Under the pieces are notes generated by a model. It worked only from the letters and a program-made list of their open reading frames with translations. It ran no database searches and was not told the DNA's origin. This document shows positions 1 to 8,307 of a stretch of DNA of 64,000 nt, in pieces; the first letter of the stretch is position 1; each line of letters starts with the position of its first letter. A program made the translations under genes and the position numbers. Location: contig NZ_JAJISD010000004.1 of assembly GCF_020880995.1 (NCBI RefSeq), positions 392,018 through 456,017 of the forward strand, read 5' to 3'. The stretch comes from Reyranella aquatilis (lineage in GTDB: Bacteria > Pseudomonadota > Alphaproteobacteria > Reyranellales > Reyranellaceae).

Positions 1-181
1 GCATGAAGGTGACGATATCCTCGGCCTTGCGGCCGTTGATGTGCGGAATCACCGAATCCGCCACCTTCTTAGGCGCATGGCAGCCGGTGCAGGAACTGGC
101 GCCCGGCGGCGCATCGGCCGCCGTTGCCGGGCCGACCAGCAGCACGATGCTGGCCAGGCCCGACAGCAGCGCGCGATGCAT
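1..181 (-). CDS. c-type cytochrome, N-terminal part (runs off the window)
   Basis: Read on the minus strand from an ATG at 181, this gives a 60-residue N-terminus. A hydrophobic signal peptide (MHRALLSG... to about residue 22) is followed by a CTGCH haem-binding motif at about residues 31-35. The start codon shares one base with the stop of the upstream oxidoreductase gene (TGATG), so the two are translationally coupled. Membrane or periplasmic isoquinoline/aldehyde-type molybdenum hydroxylases usually pass electrons to such a cytochrome c, which is the likely role here. The 3' end lies beyond the window, so total length and number of haems cannot be judged. Confidence 0.85.
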   Translation of the reverse strand, partial: MHRALLSGLASIVLLVGPATAADAPPGASSCTGCHAPKKVADSVIPHINGRKAEDIVTFM

Positions 182-2352
182 CAGGCGCCCTTCTTCAGAT
201 CGTTGTTCATCAGCGGCAGGTTGCGCACGCGCTTGCCGGTCGCCTTGGCAATCGCGTTCAGCACGGCCGGCGCCGCGACGGCGATGGTCGGCTCGCCGAC
301 GCCGCCCCAGAAATCGTGGGTCGGCACGAGAACCGTCTCGACGTCGGGCATCTCGTCGATGCGCATCACGTTGTAGCTGTCGAAGTTGGTCTGCTCGACC
401 GCCCCGTCCTTGACCGTGATCTCGCCGTACAGCGCGGCCGACAGGCCGTAGACGAACGAGCCCGCGACCTGGCGGTCGATCTGCGCCGGATTGACCACGT
501 GGCCGGGATTGGTGGCCGCGGTGATCTTGTGGATCTTGAGCTGGCCGTCCTTGCTCACCGACACTTCGGCGACGCCGGCGACGTAGCTGCCGTAGCCCAT
601 GACCTGCGAAATGCCGTGGAAGCGGCCCTCGGGCAGCGGCTTGCCGTAGCCCGCCTTGTCGCAGGCCGCCTTCAGCACCGCCGCCCACTTGGGCTTCAGG
701 TACTTGAGGCGGAAGGCCAGCGGATCCTGGCCCGCCGCTGCCGCCAGCTCGTCCATGAAGCATTCCATGTAGACGGCGTTCTGGTTCACGTTCACGCCGC
801 GCCAGAAGCCCGCCGTGATATGCGGATTGCGCATCGCATGGTCGATCATCAGGTTCGGGATGTCGTAGCCGTAGGCGGCCTCGACCCCGGACTGCATGAG
901 CCCCTGGAAGGCGATGGGATCCATGCCGTTCACCAGGTTCTGCGGCAGCAGCGACGCCAGGATCGACTGGCCCGAGAGACGGATCTGCAGGCCGACCAGG
1001 TTGCCCTGGGCGTCGAGACCGGCCGTCAGCTTGGCCATCGTCGTCGGATGGTACTGGCAGTGCGTCATGTCTTCTTCGCGCGACCAGATGAGCTTGATCG
1101 GCGTGCCGGGCATCTGCTTGGCGGCGAGCACCGCCTGCCGGACATAGTCCGACCGGCCGCGACGGCCGAAGCCGCCGCCCAGCATCAGCTTGTAGACTTC
1201 GCACTGCGAGACCGGCAGGCCGGCCGCCTCGGACGCCGCGGCAAGCGCCGCCTCGCCGTTCTGTGTGCCGCACCAGACCTCGCACTTGTCGGCCGTGTAG
1301 CGCGCGGTGGCGTTCATCGGCTCCATGGTGACGTGGTGCTGGTAGGGGAAGCTGTAGACGGCCTCGACCTTCTTGGCTGCGCCCTCGATCGCCTTCTGCG
1401 CGTCGCCCGCCTTGTTGCCGACGAAGGCCTCCTTGGCGTCGAGACCTTCCTTCAGCATCGCGTTGATCGTCGCGGTCGAGACCTTGCCGAGGTCGCCGAT
1501 GTCCCAGTTGGTGACGACGGCATCGAGCGCGGTCTTGGCCTGCCAGTAGGTGTCGGCCACCACCACGACGGCATTGCCGTCGATCGCGAAGATCTTCTTC
1601 ACGCCGGGCATCTTCTCGGCCTTGCCGGCGTCGAAGTCCTTGAGCTTGCCGCCGATCACCGGGCAGGCGCGCACGGTGGCGTTCAGCAGGCCCGGCATCG
1701 TGTAGTCCATGCCGTACATCTGCTGGCCCGTGACCTTCTCGACCGTGTCGAGCCGCTTCAGCGGCTTGCCGGCGATCTTCCAGTCCTTGGGATCCTTGAG
1801 CTTCACTTCCTTGGGCGGCTCGAGCGCCGACGCCGCCGCGGCGACCGCGCCATAGGTCACCGTCTTGCCCGAGGCCTTGTGGGTGATGATGCTGTTGGCC
1901 GCGCTGCATTCGGCGGCCGGCACGTTCCACTGCTTGGCCGCCGCCGCGATCAGCATCTCGCGGGCGGTCGCGCCGCCCTCGCGGACATATTGCTGGCTCT
2001 CGCGGATGCCGCGGCTGCCGCCGGTCGAGAAGTTCCTCCAGACGCGGTTGCGCTTCAGGTTCTCGCCGGGAGTCGGATACTCCCAGGTGACCTTGCTCCA
2101 GTCGCAGTCGAGTTCCTCGGCCACGAGCTGGCAGAGACCGGTGAGCGTGCCCTGTCCCATTTCCGAACGGGCGATGCGGATCACCACCTTGTCGTCGGGA
2201 TGGATGACCACCCAGGCGTTCAGTTCCTTGACGGCCTGGGCCTGCGCCTCGTTCCCTTCGAAGGGAAGGTGGAAGCCCAGCGAGAAGCCGCCGGCGACGG
2301 CGGCGCCGCTGACGAGAAAGCCGCGACGGCCGAGAGAAGTCTGGATCGTCAT
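181..2352 (-). CDS. xanthine dehydrogenase-family molybdopterin-binding subunit (isoquinoline 1-oxidoreductase beta-like)
   Basis: The 723-aa large subunit of a molybdenum hydroxylase starts with a twin-arginine signal (LGRRGFLVSGAAVAGG, about residues 8-23), so the folded cofactor-loaded enzyme is probably exported by Tat. The molybdopterin-binding region has LGGGFGRRG near residue 390, and the C-terminus has GVGEP near 685, which supplies the family's catalytic glutamate. Length and Tat signal match the IorB/aldehyde-dehydrogenase subfamily rather than cytosolic xanthine dehydrogenase. It lies 15 bp after the [2Fe-2S] subunit and overlaps the cytochrome c gene, giving the usual small subunit, large subunit, cytochrome operon. 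The substrate (N-heterocycle or aldehyde) cannot be told from sequence. Confidence 0.9.
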   Translation of the reverse strand: MTIQTSLGRRGFLVSGAAVAGGFSLGFHLPFEGNEAQAQAVKELNAWVVIHPDDKVVIRIARSEMGQGTLTGLCQLVAEELDCDWSKVTWEYPTPGENLKRNRVWRNFSTGGSRGIRESQQYVREGGATAREMLIAAAAKQWNVPAAECSAANSIITHKASGKTVTYGAVAAAASALEPPKEVKLKDPKDWKIAGKPLKRLDTVEKVTGQQMYGMDYTMPGLLNATVRACPVIGGKLKDFDAGKAEKMPGVKKIFAIDGNAVVVVADTYWQAKTALDAVVTNWDIGDLGKVSTATINAMLKEGLDAKEAFVGNKAGDAQKAIEGAAKKVEAVYSFPYQHHVTMEPMNATARYTADKCEVWCGTQNGEAALAAASEAAGLPVSQCEVYKLMLGGGFGRRGRSDYVRQAVLAAKQMPGTPIKLIWSREEDMTHCQYHPTTMAKLTAGLDAQGNLVGLQIRLSGQSILASLLPQNLVNGMDPIAFQGLMQSGVEAAYGYDIPNLMIDHAMRNPHITAGFWRGVNVNQNAVYMECFMDELAAAAGQDPLAFRLKYLKPKWAAVLKAACDKAGYGKPLPEGRFHGISQVMGYGSYVAGVAEVSVSKDGQLKIHKITAATNPGHVVNPAQIDRQVAGSFVYGLSAALYGEITVKDGAVEQTNFDSYNVMRIDEMPDVETVLVPTHDFWGGVGEPTIAVAAPAVLNAIAKATGKRVRNLPLMNNDLKKGA

Positions 2353-2367
2353 GATGCGTCCTCCCCT

Positions 2368-2817
2368 TTAGGCCTTCGCCGCGGCGTGGATGGCGGCGCG
2401 GACCTGCTGGTAGGTGCCGCAGCGGCAGATGTTGGTCATCGCCTCGTCGATGTCGGCATCGGTCGGGTTCGGCTTGGCAGCCAGCAGCGCCGTCGCCGCC
2501 ATCACCATGCCGCTCTGGCAGTAGCCGCACTGGGGCACGTCGAGCTCGACCCAGGCCTTCTGGATCTTGTTCAGCACGCCGTTGGCCGCCAGGGCCTCGA
2601 TGGTCAGGATCTTCTTGTCGCCCACGCTGTTGACCGGGACGCTGCAGGACCTCACCGGCGCGCCGTCGATATGGACCGTGCACGAGCCGCACTGCGCGAT
2701 GCCGCAGCCATACTTGGTGCCGGTCAGGCCGAGCTGCTCGCGCAGCACCCAGAGAAGCGGCGTGTTCGGATCGGCCGTGTAGTCGACCGCCTTGCCGTTG
2801 ACGTTGAGGACAGCCAT
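2368..2817 (-). CDS. (2Fe-2S)-binding subunit of molybdenum hydroxylase (isoquinoline 1-oxidoreductase alpha-like)
   Basis: The 149-aa protein has the two expected iron-sulfur modules. The plant-ferredoxin type cluster uses C38, C43, C46 and C58 (CGIAQCGSC and a later C). The C-terminal helical cluster has CGYCQSGM and CRCGTYQQ. It carries electrons from the molybdopterin subunit encoded immediately downstream to the cytochrome. It has no signal peptide, so it is expected to be co-exported with the Tat-signal-bearing partner, as known for this family. It is the first gene of the three-gene operon. Confidence 0.93.
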   Translation of the reverse strand: MAVLNVNGKAVDYTADPNTPLLWVLREQLGLTGTKYGCGIAQCGSCTVHIDGAPVRSCSVPVNSVGDKKILTIEALAANGVLNKIQKAWVELDVPQCGYCQSGMVMAATALLAAKPNPTDADIDEAMTNICRCGTYQQVRAAIHAAAKA

Positions 2818-2914
2818 CCCAGTCTCCCGTCGTTCAGGAAATATGGAAGGACCCTAGCCGAGCGGCGCTTCGGAACCTAGCCGCGACACCGCACTCACGG
2901 ATGTGTGATGCGCG

Positions 2915-4246
2915 TCAGCGCACGCTCGCTTCAAAAACGCGCCGGAAGTTGCCGCCCAGAAGTTTTGCCGTTTCTTCCGCATTGAATCGGGTGCGCAGCG
3001 CGGCGGCGAGCTGCGGCAGATCGGCGTAGCTCGGCATCGCGCTGCCGCCCACGAGGCCGAGCTGGTCCGTGCCCAGGCCGACATGATCGATGCCCGCGAT
3101 GTCGACCATCCTCGCGAAGCCCTCGGTCGCATAGGCCACGACGTTGGGGAAGTAGGCGGTCACGGGCCAGATGCCGATGACGCCGCCGGTCGCGGCAATC
3201 GCACGGGCATGGTCGGGCAGGATGCGCCGCGTCCAGGCTGCCGGCCGGGTGGTGAGCGACGTATGAGACAGGACCAGTGGCTTCGTCGTGACCGCCGCCG
3301 CCTTCTTCACGAGTTCGAACGGGCCGTGCGCGACGTCGACGACGATGCCCATCGCATTGCAGCGCCGGATCACCTCGGCGCCGAACGGCGTCAGCCCGTC
3401 ATGCACGCTGGGCTCGGTCTGGATGTCGCCCAGTTCGTTCGGCCGGTAATGCGTGAGCTGCAGATGGCGCAATGCCCAGCGCTGGTAGGCTTCGTCGAGC
3501 CGCTCGATCCGGCCCTCGAGGAAGTCGGCGCCTTCCGAGGCGACGATCAGCGAGGGCTGGCCCGCGCGCGCCGCGCGCAGCTCCGCCGCGGTGCGGATGA
3601 TCGGCATGCCCTGCTCGCGCGCCAGCGCATGCAGGGCGGGAAACGAACGCTGACTGAACGCATAGAGTTCGCCGGGGCGCGGGTCGCGACTGGGCCGCAG
3701 GCGGCCGTCGGTCAGCTTGATGATCGGCGAATCGGAAACCACCGCCAGCGAGATCGCCGCCACGCCGCCCTGGCGCATCGGCTCGGCGACGGCCGCGGAG
3801 GAGCCCCGGCCGAAACTCAACGGCAGCAGATTGCCCGCATGGCTGTGCAGGTCGACCGCCATGCCGTCCGTCGCCTGCGCCATGGCCGGCACCGGAAGGC
3901 AGAAGAGCGAGCTTGCGGCCATCAGCGTCCGGCGCGACAGGCGCTTCACGGGCACGGCGTCGTGCAGCTGATAGCGCCAGCCCTGATCATCCGCCGACAC
4001 GCGCCAGATCCCGTCGAGCGTCACCGCCCCGTCGGCCCGTTTCATCGGCTGCCGCGCCAGCACCTCGACGACCGCCTCCGGATTGTCGGGCACGCACCCC
4101 GGGCAGCAGCCGGGCTCGGCCATCAACAGGAAACGCTCGTCGCCGCCCAGCGCACTCGCCGCGAGGACAAACCCCGTGATCTCCACGCGCCTGCCATCGG
4201 CCTTGCCGGCGCGTGCCTTCCCGAGGTCGGTCCACGAGAGGCGCAT
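2915..4246 (-). CDS. fusion: DUF3299-like N-terminal domain + membrane dipeptidase (peptidase M19)
   Basis: This is a single 443-aa frame. Residues 1-95 resemble the DUF3299 type (SWTDL, GRRVEITGFVL, FLLMAEPGCC, then GWRYQLHDAV at the end). A Tat/Sec-like signal follows in the middle (KRLSRRTLMAASS to PAMAQA, about 100-122), and then a renal-dipeptidase/M19 zinc peptidase domain (VDLHSHAGN, VASEGAD, LTHYRPN, VDVAHG, LSHTS, GTDQLG). No stop separates the parts. A GTG at 3947-3949 could start a 344-aa secreted dipeptidase on its own, but no Shine-Dalgarno precedes it. The gene begins 8 bp after the UGA-containing redoxin gene, so they are probably co-transcribed. The DUF3299 assignment is tentative; the M19 domain is firm. 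Confidence 0.8.
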   Translation of the reverse strand: MRLSWTDLGKARAGKADGRRVEITGFVLAASALGGDERFLLMAEPGCCPGCVPDNPEAVVEVLARQPMKRADGAVTLDGIWRVSADDQGWRYQLHDAVPVKRLSRRTLMAASSLFCLPVPAMAQATDGMAVDLHSHAGNLLPLSFGRGSSAAVAEPMRQGGVAAISLAVVSDSPIIKLTDGRLRPSRDPRPGELYAFSQRSFPALHALAREQGMPIIRTAAELRAARAGQPSLIVASEGADFLEGRIERLDEAYQRWALRHLQLTHYRPNELGDIQTEPSVHDGLTPFGAEVIRRCNAMGIVVDVAHGPFELVKKAAAVTTKPLVLSHTSLTTRPAAWTRRILPDHARAIAATGGVIGIWPVTAYFPNVVAYATEGFARMVDIAGIDHVGLGTDQLGLVGGSAMPSYADLPQLAAALRTRFNAEETAKLLGGNFRRVFEASVR

Positions 4247-4254
4247 CGGTTTCC

Positions 4255-5313
4255 CTAGAGTTTGGGCGGCGGGTAGTAGGGTCGGTCGCCCAGCGCCTGC
4301 ACGCGCTTCCAGAAATCGGGGCCCGATGCCTTGCCGACCTCGTCGAGGTCGGCCGCCTGACGCCACAGGCTCCACGAGTCGGGATGCAGGCGGCTCGCTT
4401 CCGCCATCTGCCGGTCGCCTTCGGCGACGCGGCCGTTCGCCCGCAGCCACACGCCGAGACGGAAGCGCGCCCTCGCCTCGGCGATCTCCGGCGTGACCTT
4501 CGGCAGGCTGGCGCGCGCACGATCGGCGGGCAGCGCATGCGCCCCGGTCGAGACCCAGGCGCGCACCGCGTCGAGATAGGCCTGTCGCGCGGCCAGACGC
4601 TCGGCCTGGTCTTCCGGCGTCATGGTGCGGGTCTGGAGGTCCATGCGCCGGAAGTGATCGGTCGAGCCCGCGGTCTCGGGCGGCCGTGCGATCCGCCCCT
4701 GCTCGTCGATCCAGATCGCCTGCGGCACGTTCACGAGATTGTAGAGGTCTTCCAGCCGGTGCTCGGTGTCGATCAGCTGCCAGTAGGACGACTTGGCCTG
4801 TTCGATCCAGGGACGCGCATGCTCCGCGCCGCGGCTTTCCTGCGCCACGGCCACGACCATGAACCCCTTGTCCTTCAGTTCTTCGTAGAGGGCCTGCCAC
4901 ACGGGCAAGTCAAAGCGGCAGCCTCACCAACTGGCCCACGTGGCGAGGAAGACCTTTCGCCCGCGCAACTGCGACAGCGAGCGCGGCACGCCATCCAGGT
5001 CCGGCAGGGTGAAGTCCGGCGCCTCGAGCCCTTCGAGGGCGGCGTTGCGCTCCTCGGGCGGCGCGCCCAGCGCCCACACGTCGCGCGCCTCGCTGGCGAT
5101 CACCGGCCCGCCGAGCTTCTTCCAGAAGGCTTCGAGATCGACCTCGTTGGGCGCCAGGGCCGATGCCGGCAGCGGCACGCAGAGGTCGGCACGGCACATG
5201 CCTTCCGGCTTGAGGGTCCAGCCCGTCACCCTTTCGGCGTCGAGGGGGCTCATCCAGAGCCCGTCATGTGCGGCGATGTCGTGCTCGCCGTCCGGCGTGA
5301 GGATCTTGGTCAT
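4255..5313 (-). CDS. thioredoxin-like (TlpA/redoxin fold) protein with in-frame UGA, probable selenoprotein
   Basis: Two reading frames that look like separate genes (to 4924 and from 4908) lie in one frame divided only by TGA at 4926-4924. Read through, codon 130 of a 352-aa protein is UGA in the context FLATWASW-U-GCRFDLP, exactly where thioredoxin-like proteins have their first active-site cysteine. Residues 90-260 form the redoxin domain (APDFTLPDLDG, LSQLRG, VVAVAQES, VPQAIWID). The rest is a helical, TPR-like C-terminus ending PYYPPPKL. The second piece has no usable start codon near the break. ATG 5313 is preferred over an upstream GTG at 5364. A hairpin follows the UGA (4891-4923). 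A nonsense mutation or sequencing error is the alternative. No selA, selB, selC or selD is in the window. Confidence 0.72.
4891..4923 (-). promoter_or_regulatory. candidate bacterial SECIS hairpin directly after the UGA codon
   Basis: On the mRNA strand, GGCUGCCGC (4923-4915) pairs with GUGGCAGGCC (4900-4891). There are nine pairs, one of them G-U, with a single bulged G. The 14-nt loop UUUGACUUGCCCGU may close further by AC/GU to a UUGCCC hexaloop. It begins at the base after the UGA, where bacterial SelB-binding elements lie. The loop has a G, but not clearly in the first two positions, so the match to the general bSECIS pattern is only fair. This is a hand-folded structure. Confidence 0.45.
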
Positions 5314-5393
5314 GCCGGAAGCCAAGCACCTTTCGGCGCGGCGGGAAAGCTCCCCGTCGCGCACTTTACGACAGTGCGTGTGTCACACCCCCG

Positions 5394-7028
5394 CTATTTC
5401 GGCGTCGAGATCGTCGTTTCCTTGGAGGTGATGAACTCGAGCAGGACGGGCACGCCCTTCTTCGTCTGTTCGATGCCGCGCTTGATGGCCGGCACGATGT
5501 CCTCCGGCTTGGTGATCCGTTCGCCGTAGCCGCCGAAGGCCCTGGCCATGGCGGCGTAGTCGCCCGAAATGTCGGTCGAGCGGTACTTCTCGGTCGACAC
5601 CTTCATGATGTGCAGTTCGATCGCCATCGAGAAGTTGTTGAGCAGGATCGACATGATCGGAATGCGCTCGCGCACCGCCGTCTCGAAGTCCATGCCGGTG
5701 AAGCCGATGGCGGCGTCGCCCCAGACGTTGATGCAGAGCTTGTCCGGGCAGGCGAGCTTGGCGCCCATGGCAAGGCCGAGCCCGTAGCCCAGCTGCGTGG
5801 TCTTGCCCCAGCCGATGTAGGTGTGCGGCGCGGTCGTCTTCCAGAACGGCGAGAGCTGGTCGCGCGGGCTGCCGGCGTCGTGGGTGATGATCGTGTTGGC
5901 CTTGTCGACCGTGTGCTGCAGGTCCCACAGCACGCGATAGGGATTGAGCGGCGCCTCGTTGTTGGTGAGCTTGGGCATCCACTCCTTAAGCCACTCGTCG
6001 GCGATCGGCTTGATCTCGGCCACCACCGGCGCGGCATCGCGCTGCTTGCCGCCCACGAGCTTGCTGCACTCGTCGATCATGGCGCGCAGCGCGAGCTTGG
6101 CATCGCCGATCAGGCCGTACTGGCACCGCACGTCCTTGTTGAGATGGTTGGGATCCAGCGTCGTGTGGATCACCGTCTTGCCCTTCGGCATCGAGATGCC
6201 GAAGTTCGTCTCGGTGAAGGAACAGCCGATGCCGAACAGCACGTCGCACTTGTCGAGGAAGTGGCGGACCTGCCGGGGATAGGCACGGCCGCCGGAGCCC
6301 AGCGACAGCGGATGGGTCTCGTCGAAGCTGCTCTTGCCCTGAAGCGAGGTGCAGACCGGAATCGCCAGCAGCTCGGCCAGTTCCTTCAGCTCGTCATAGG
6401 CTTCGGCCCAGTGCACGCCGTGGCCCGCATAGATGACCGGGCGCCTGGCCTCGACCAGTACCCTGGCGGCTTCCTTCACCGCCGCCGGATCGGGACCGTA
6501 GCGCGTCGGCTTGATCGGCTCGTAGGTCAGCGGATCGGGCGCGTCCTCGCCATTGGCCTCGGCCGGGAACTCGATGATGACCGGCGAACCGCGGCCGTTG
6601 CGCAGCAGACTGAAGGCCCGGCGCATGATGTTCTCGATGTCGGCGCCCGAGGTGATCGGCTCGGCGTGCTTGGCGACATGCGCCATGGTGATGGTCGAGT
6701 TGAAGTTCGGCGGCACGTGCGCGATGCGCCGCGGATAGCCCGCCGGGATCACCAGCAGCGGCACCGATTCGCCGTAGGCCTGGGCCACGCCGCCATAGGC
6801 GTTCTCCGAACCCGGGCCGCTCTGCATGCAGAACACGCCCATCTTGCGGCCCTTGGTCAGGCGCGACATGGCGTCGGCCATGTGCAGGCCGATGCGCTCC
6901 TGGCGCACGATGATCGGGCGGATGTCGATCGCCGCGCAGTGCTCGATCAGATGGTTGACGGGATAGGCGAAGAGATACTCGACCCCCTCGCGCTTCAGGA
7001 TTTCGGCGACGGCCGGGCCGGTCTTCAT
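5394..7028 (-). CDS. thiamine-diphosphate-requiring enzyme (acetolactate synthase-like)
   Basis: The 544-aa protein has the three-domain layout of the ThDP family. The PYR domain has the cofactor-activating glutamate E44 in VRQERIGLHMAD. A central domain follows (PVIYAGHGVHWA). The C-terminal PP domain has the GD...N motif (WGDAAIGFTGMD to ILLNN). The start at 7028 is preceded by GGGAGG. It resembles acetolactate synthase large-subunit-like proteins of unknown substrate. There is no regulatory small subunit nearby and no branched-chain amino-acid genes, so a role in valine/isoleucine synthesis is unlikely. It is the first gene of the run with the redoxin and dipeptidase genes (80 bp to the next start). 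Confidence 0.85.
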   Translation of the reverse strand: MKTGPAVAEILKREGVEYLFAYPVNHLIEHCAAIDIRPIIVRQERIGLHMADAMSRLTKGRKMGVFCMQSGPGSENAYGGVAQAYGESVPLLVIPAGYPRRIAHVPPNFNSTITMAHVAKHAEPITSGADIENIMRRAFSLLRNGRGSPVIIEFPAEANGEDAPDPLTYEPIKPTRYGPDPAAVKEAARVLVEARRPVIYAGHGVHWAEAYDELKELAELLAIPVCTSLQGKSSFDETHPLSLGSGGRAYPRQVRHFLDKCDVLFGIGCSFTETNFGISMPKGKTVIHTTLDPNHLNKDVRCQYGLIGDAKLALRAMIDECSKLVGGKQRDAAPVVAEIKPIADEWLKEWMPKLTNNEAPLNPYRVLWDLQHTVDKANTIITHDAGSPRDQLSPFWKTTAPHTYIGWGKTTQLGYGLGLAMGAKLACPDKLCINVWGDAAIGFTGMDFETAVRERIPIMSILLNNFSMAIELHIMKVSTEKYRSTDISGDYAAMARAFGGYGERITKPEDIVPAIKRGIEQTKKGVPVLLEFITSKETTISTPK

Positions 7029-7047
7029 TCTTGCCTCCCAATCGACA

Positions 7048-7097
7048 GTGTCATCCTGAGCGCAGCGAAGGATCCTTCGCTACGCTCGGGATGACAC
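7048..7097. repeat. 50-bp near-perfect palindromic intergenic repeat
   Basis: Two 25-base arms face each other around GGATCC. The left arm runs GTGTCATCC-TGAGCG-CAGCGAAGGA and the right arm TCCTTCGCT-ACGCTC-GGGATGACAC. It fills the gap between the ThDP enzyme and the VWA gene. The right-arm sequence recurs at 39155-39180, so this is one copy of a dispersed palindromic family. It has no T-tract, so it is not a typical intrinsic terminator. Confidence 0.85.
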
Positions 7098-7103
7098 CGC
7101 GTG

Positions 7104-8285
7104 TTACTTGTTCAGTTCCTTCATCGCGCTGTCGAGGCCGCCCAGGGTGAGCGGGAACATGCGGTTGCCGGTGAGCTGCTGCAGCAGCTGGATCGACGGC
7201 GTGTAGCTCCAGTGCCGCTCGGGCACCGGATTCAGCCATACCATGCTGCGATAGGTGTCGGAGACGCGCTGGATCCAGGTCTGCCCGGATTCCTCGTTCC
7301 AGTGCTCCACCGAGCCGCCCGGATAGGCGATCTCGTAGGGGCTCATCGAGGCGTCGCCGACGAACAGCACCTTGTAGTCCGGCGGATAGGTGTGCAGCAG
7401 CTGCTGCGTCGAGAAGGTGTCGACGTGGCGGCGGCGATTGTCCTTCCACAGCTTCTCGTAGAGGCAGTTGTGGAAGTAGAAGAACTCGAGGTGCTTGAAC
7501 TCCGAGCGCGCCGCCGAGAACAGCTCCTCGCAGACGCGGATATGCGCGTCCATCGAGCCGCCGATGTCGAACAGCAGCAGCAGCTTCACCTTGTTGCGCC
7601 GCTCCGGCACCATCTTGATGTCGAGGTAGCCGGCATTGCGCGCGGTCGAGCGGATCGTGTCGGGCATGTCGAGCTCGACCTCGGCGCCCTCGCGCGCGAA
7701 CTTGCGCAGGCGGCGCAGCGCGATCTTGATGTTGCGCGTGCCGATCTCGACCGTGTCGTCGAGGTTCTTGTACTCGCGCTTGTCCCACACCTTGACGGCG
7801 CGACCCTCGCGACCCTTGTCCTGGCCGATGCGCACGCCCTCGGGATTGAAGCCGTAGGCGCCGAACGGCGAGGTGCCGGCCGTGCCGATCCACTTGCTGC
7901 CGCCCTGGTGGCGCTTCTGCTGCTCCTCGAGACGCTTCTTCAGCGTCTCCATGAGCTTCTCCCAGCCGCCCATCGCCTCGATCTGCTTCTTCTCCTCCTC
8001 GGTCAGAAGCTTCTCGGCCAGCTTGCGCAGCCATTCCTCGGGAATTTCGGCGGCGATGCCCTCGGCGGGCAGCGCCTCGAGGCCCTTGAAGACGGTGCCG
8101 AACACGCGGTCGAACTTGTCGAGGTTGCGCTCGTCCTTCACCAGCGCGGCGCGCGACAGATAGTAGAAGTCGTCGACGCTGTAGTCGGCCACTCCCTTGT
8201 CCATCGCCTCCATCAGGGCGAGATATTCCTTGATGGAGACCGGCAGCTTGGCATTGCGCAATTCGAGGAAGAAATTCACGAACAT
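7104..8285 (-). CDS. VWA (CoxE-like) domain protein, partner of MoxR ATPase
   Basis: The 393-aa protein has a long N-terminal helical region and a C-terminal von Willebrand A fold with the metal-ion site DIGGS (LLLFDIGGSMDAH, about residue 245) and a later FVGDASM. A strong GGAGAGGAGA Shine-Dalgarno precedes the ATG at 8285. The MoxR-type AAA ATPase ends 22 bp upstream on the same strand. MoxR-VWA pairs are known as chaperone-like systems that insert cofactors or remodel partner complexes, and the closest type (CoxD/CoxE) acts on molybdenum enzymes. Here the client is unknown; the molybdenum hydroxylase at 181-2817 is a possible one by proximity only. Confidence 0.88.
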   Translation of the reverse strand: MFVNFFLELRNAKLPVSIKEYLALMEAMDKGVADYSVDDFYYLSRAALVKDERNLDKFDRVFGTVFKGLEALPAEGIAAEIPEEWLRKLAEKLLTEEEKKQIEAMGGWEKLMETLKKRLEEQQKRHQGGSKWIGTAGTSPFGAYGFNPEGVRIGQDKGREGRAVKVWDKREYKNLDDTVEIGTRNIKIALRRLRKFAREGAEVELDMPDTIRSTARNAGYLDIKMVPERRNKVKLLLLFDIGGSMDAHIRVCEELFSAARSEFKHLEFFYFHNCLYEKLWKDNRRRHVDTFSTQQLLHTYPPDYKVLFVGDASMSPYEIAYPGGSVEHWNEESGQTWIQRVSDTYRSMVWLNPVPERHWSYTPSIQLLQQLTGNRMFPLTLGGLDSAMKELNK

Positions 8286-8307
8286 CGCGTTCTCCTCTCC
8301 GCCGTGA

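Noticed and set aside
124..2880. Long plus-strand open frame of 918 codons
   Set aside because: It is antisense to the molybdenum hydroxylase genes, Arg/His/Asp-rich and with no domain. It is a GC-rich shadow, as are the long frames at 15739-17874 and 17838-19859.
4255..5364. Two separate genes (4255-4908 and 4924-5364) or a pseudogene
   Set aside because: Both halves are in one frame, only a UGA separates them, the second half lacks a start, and no other damage is visible. A selenocysteine codon is the simpler reading, though a point error is not excluded.
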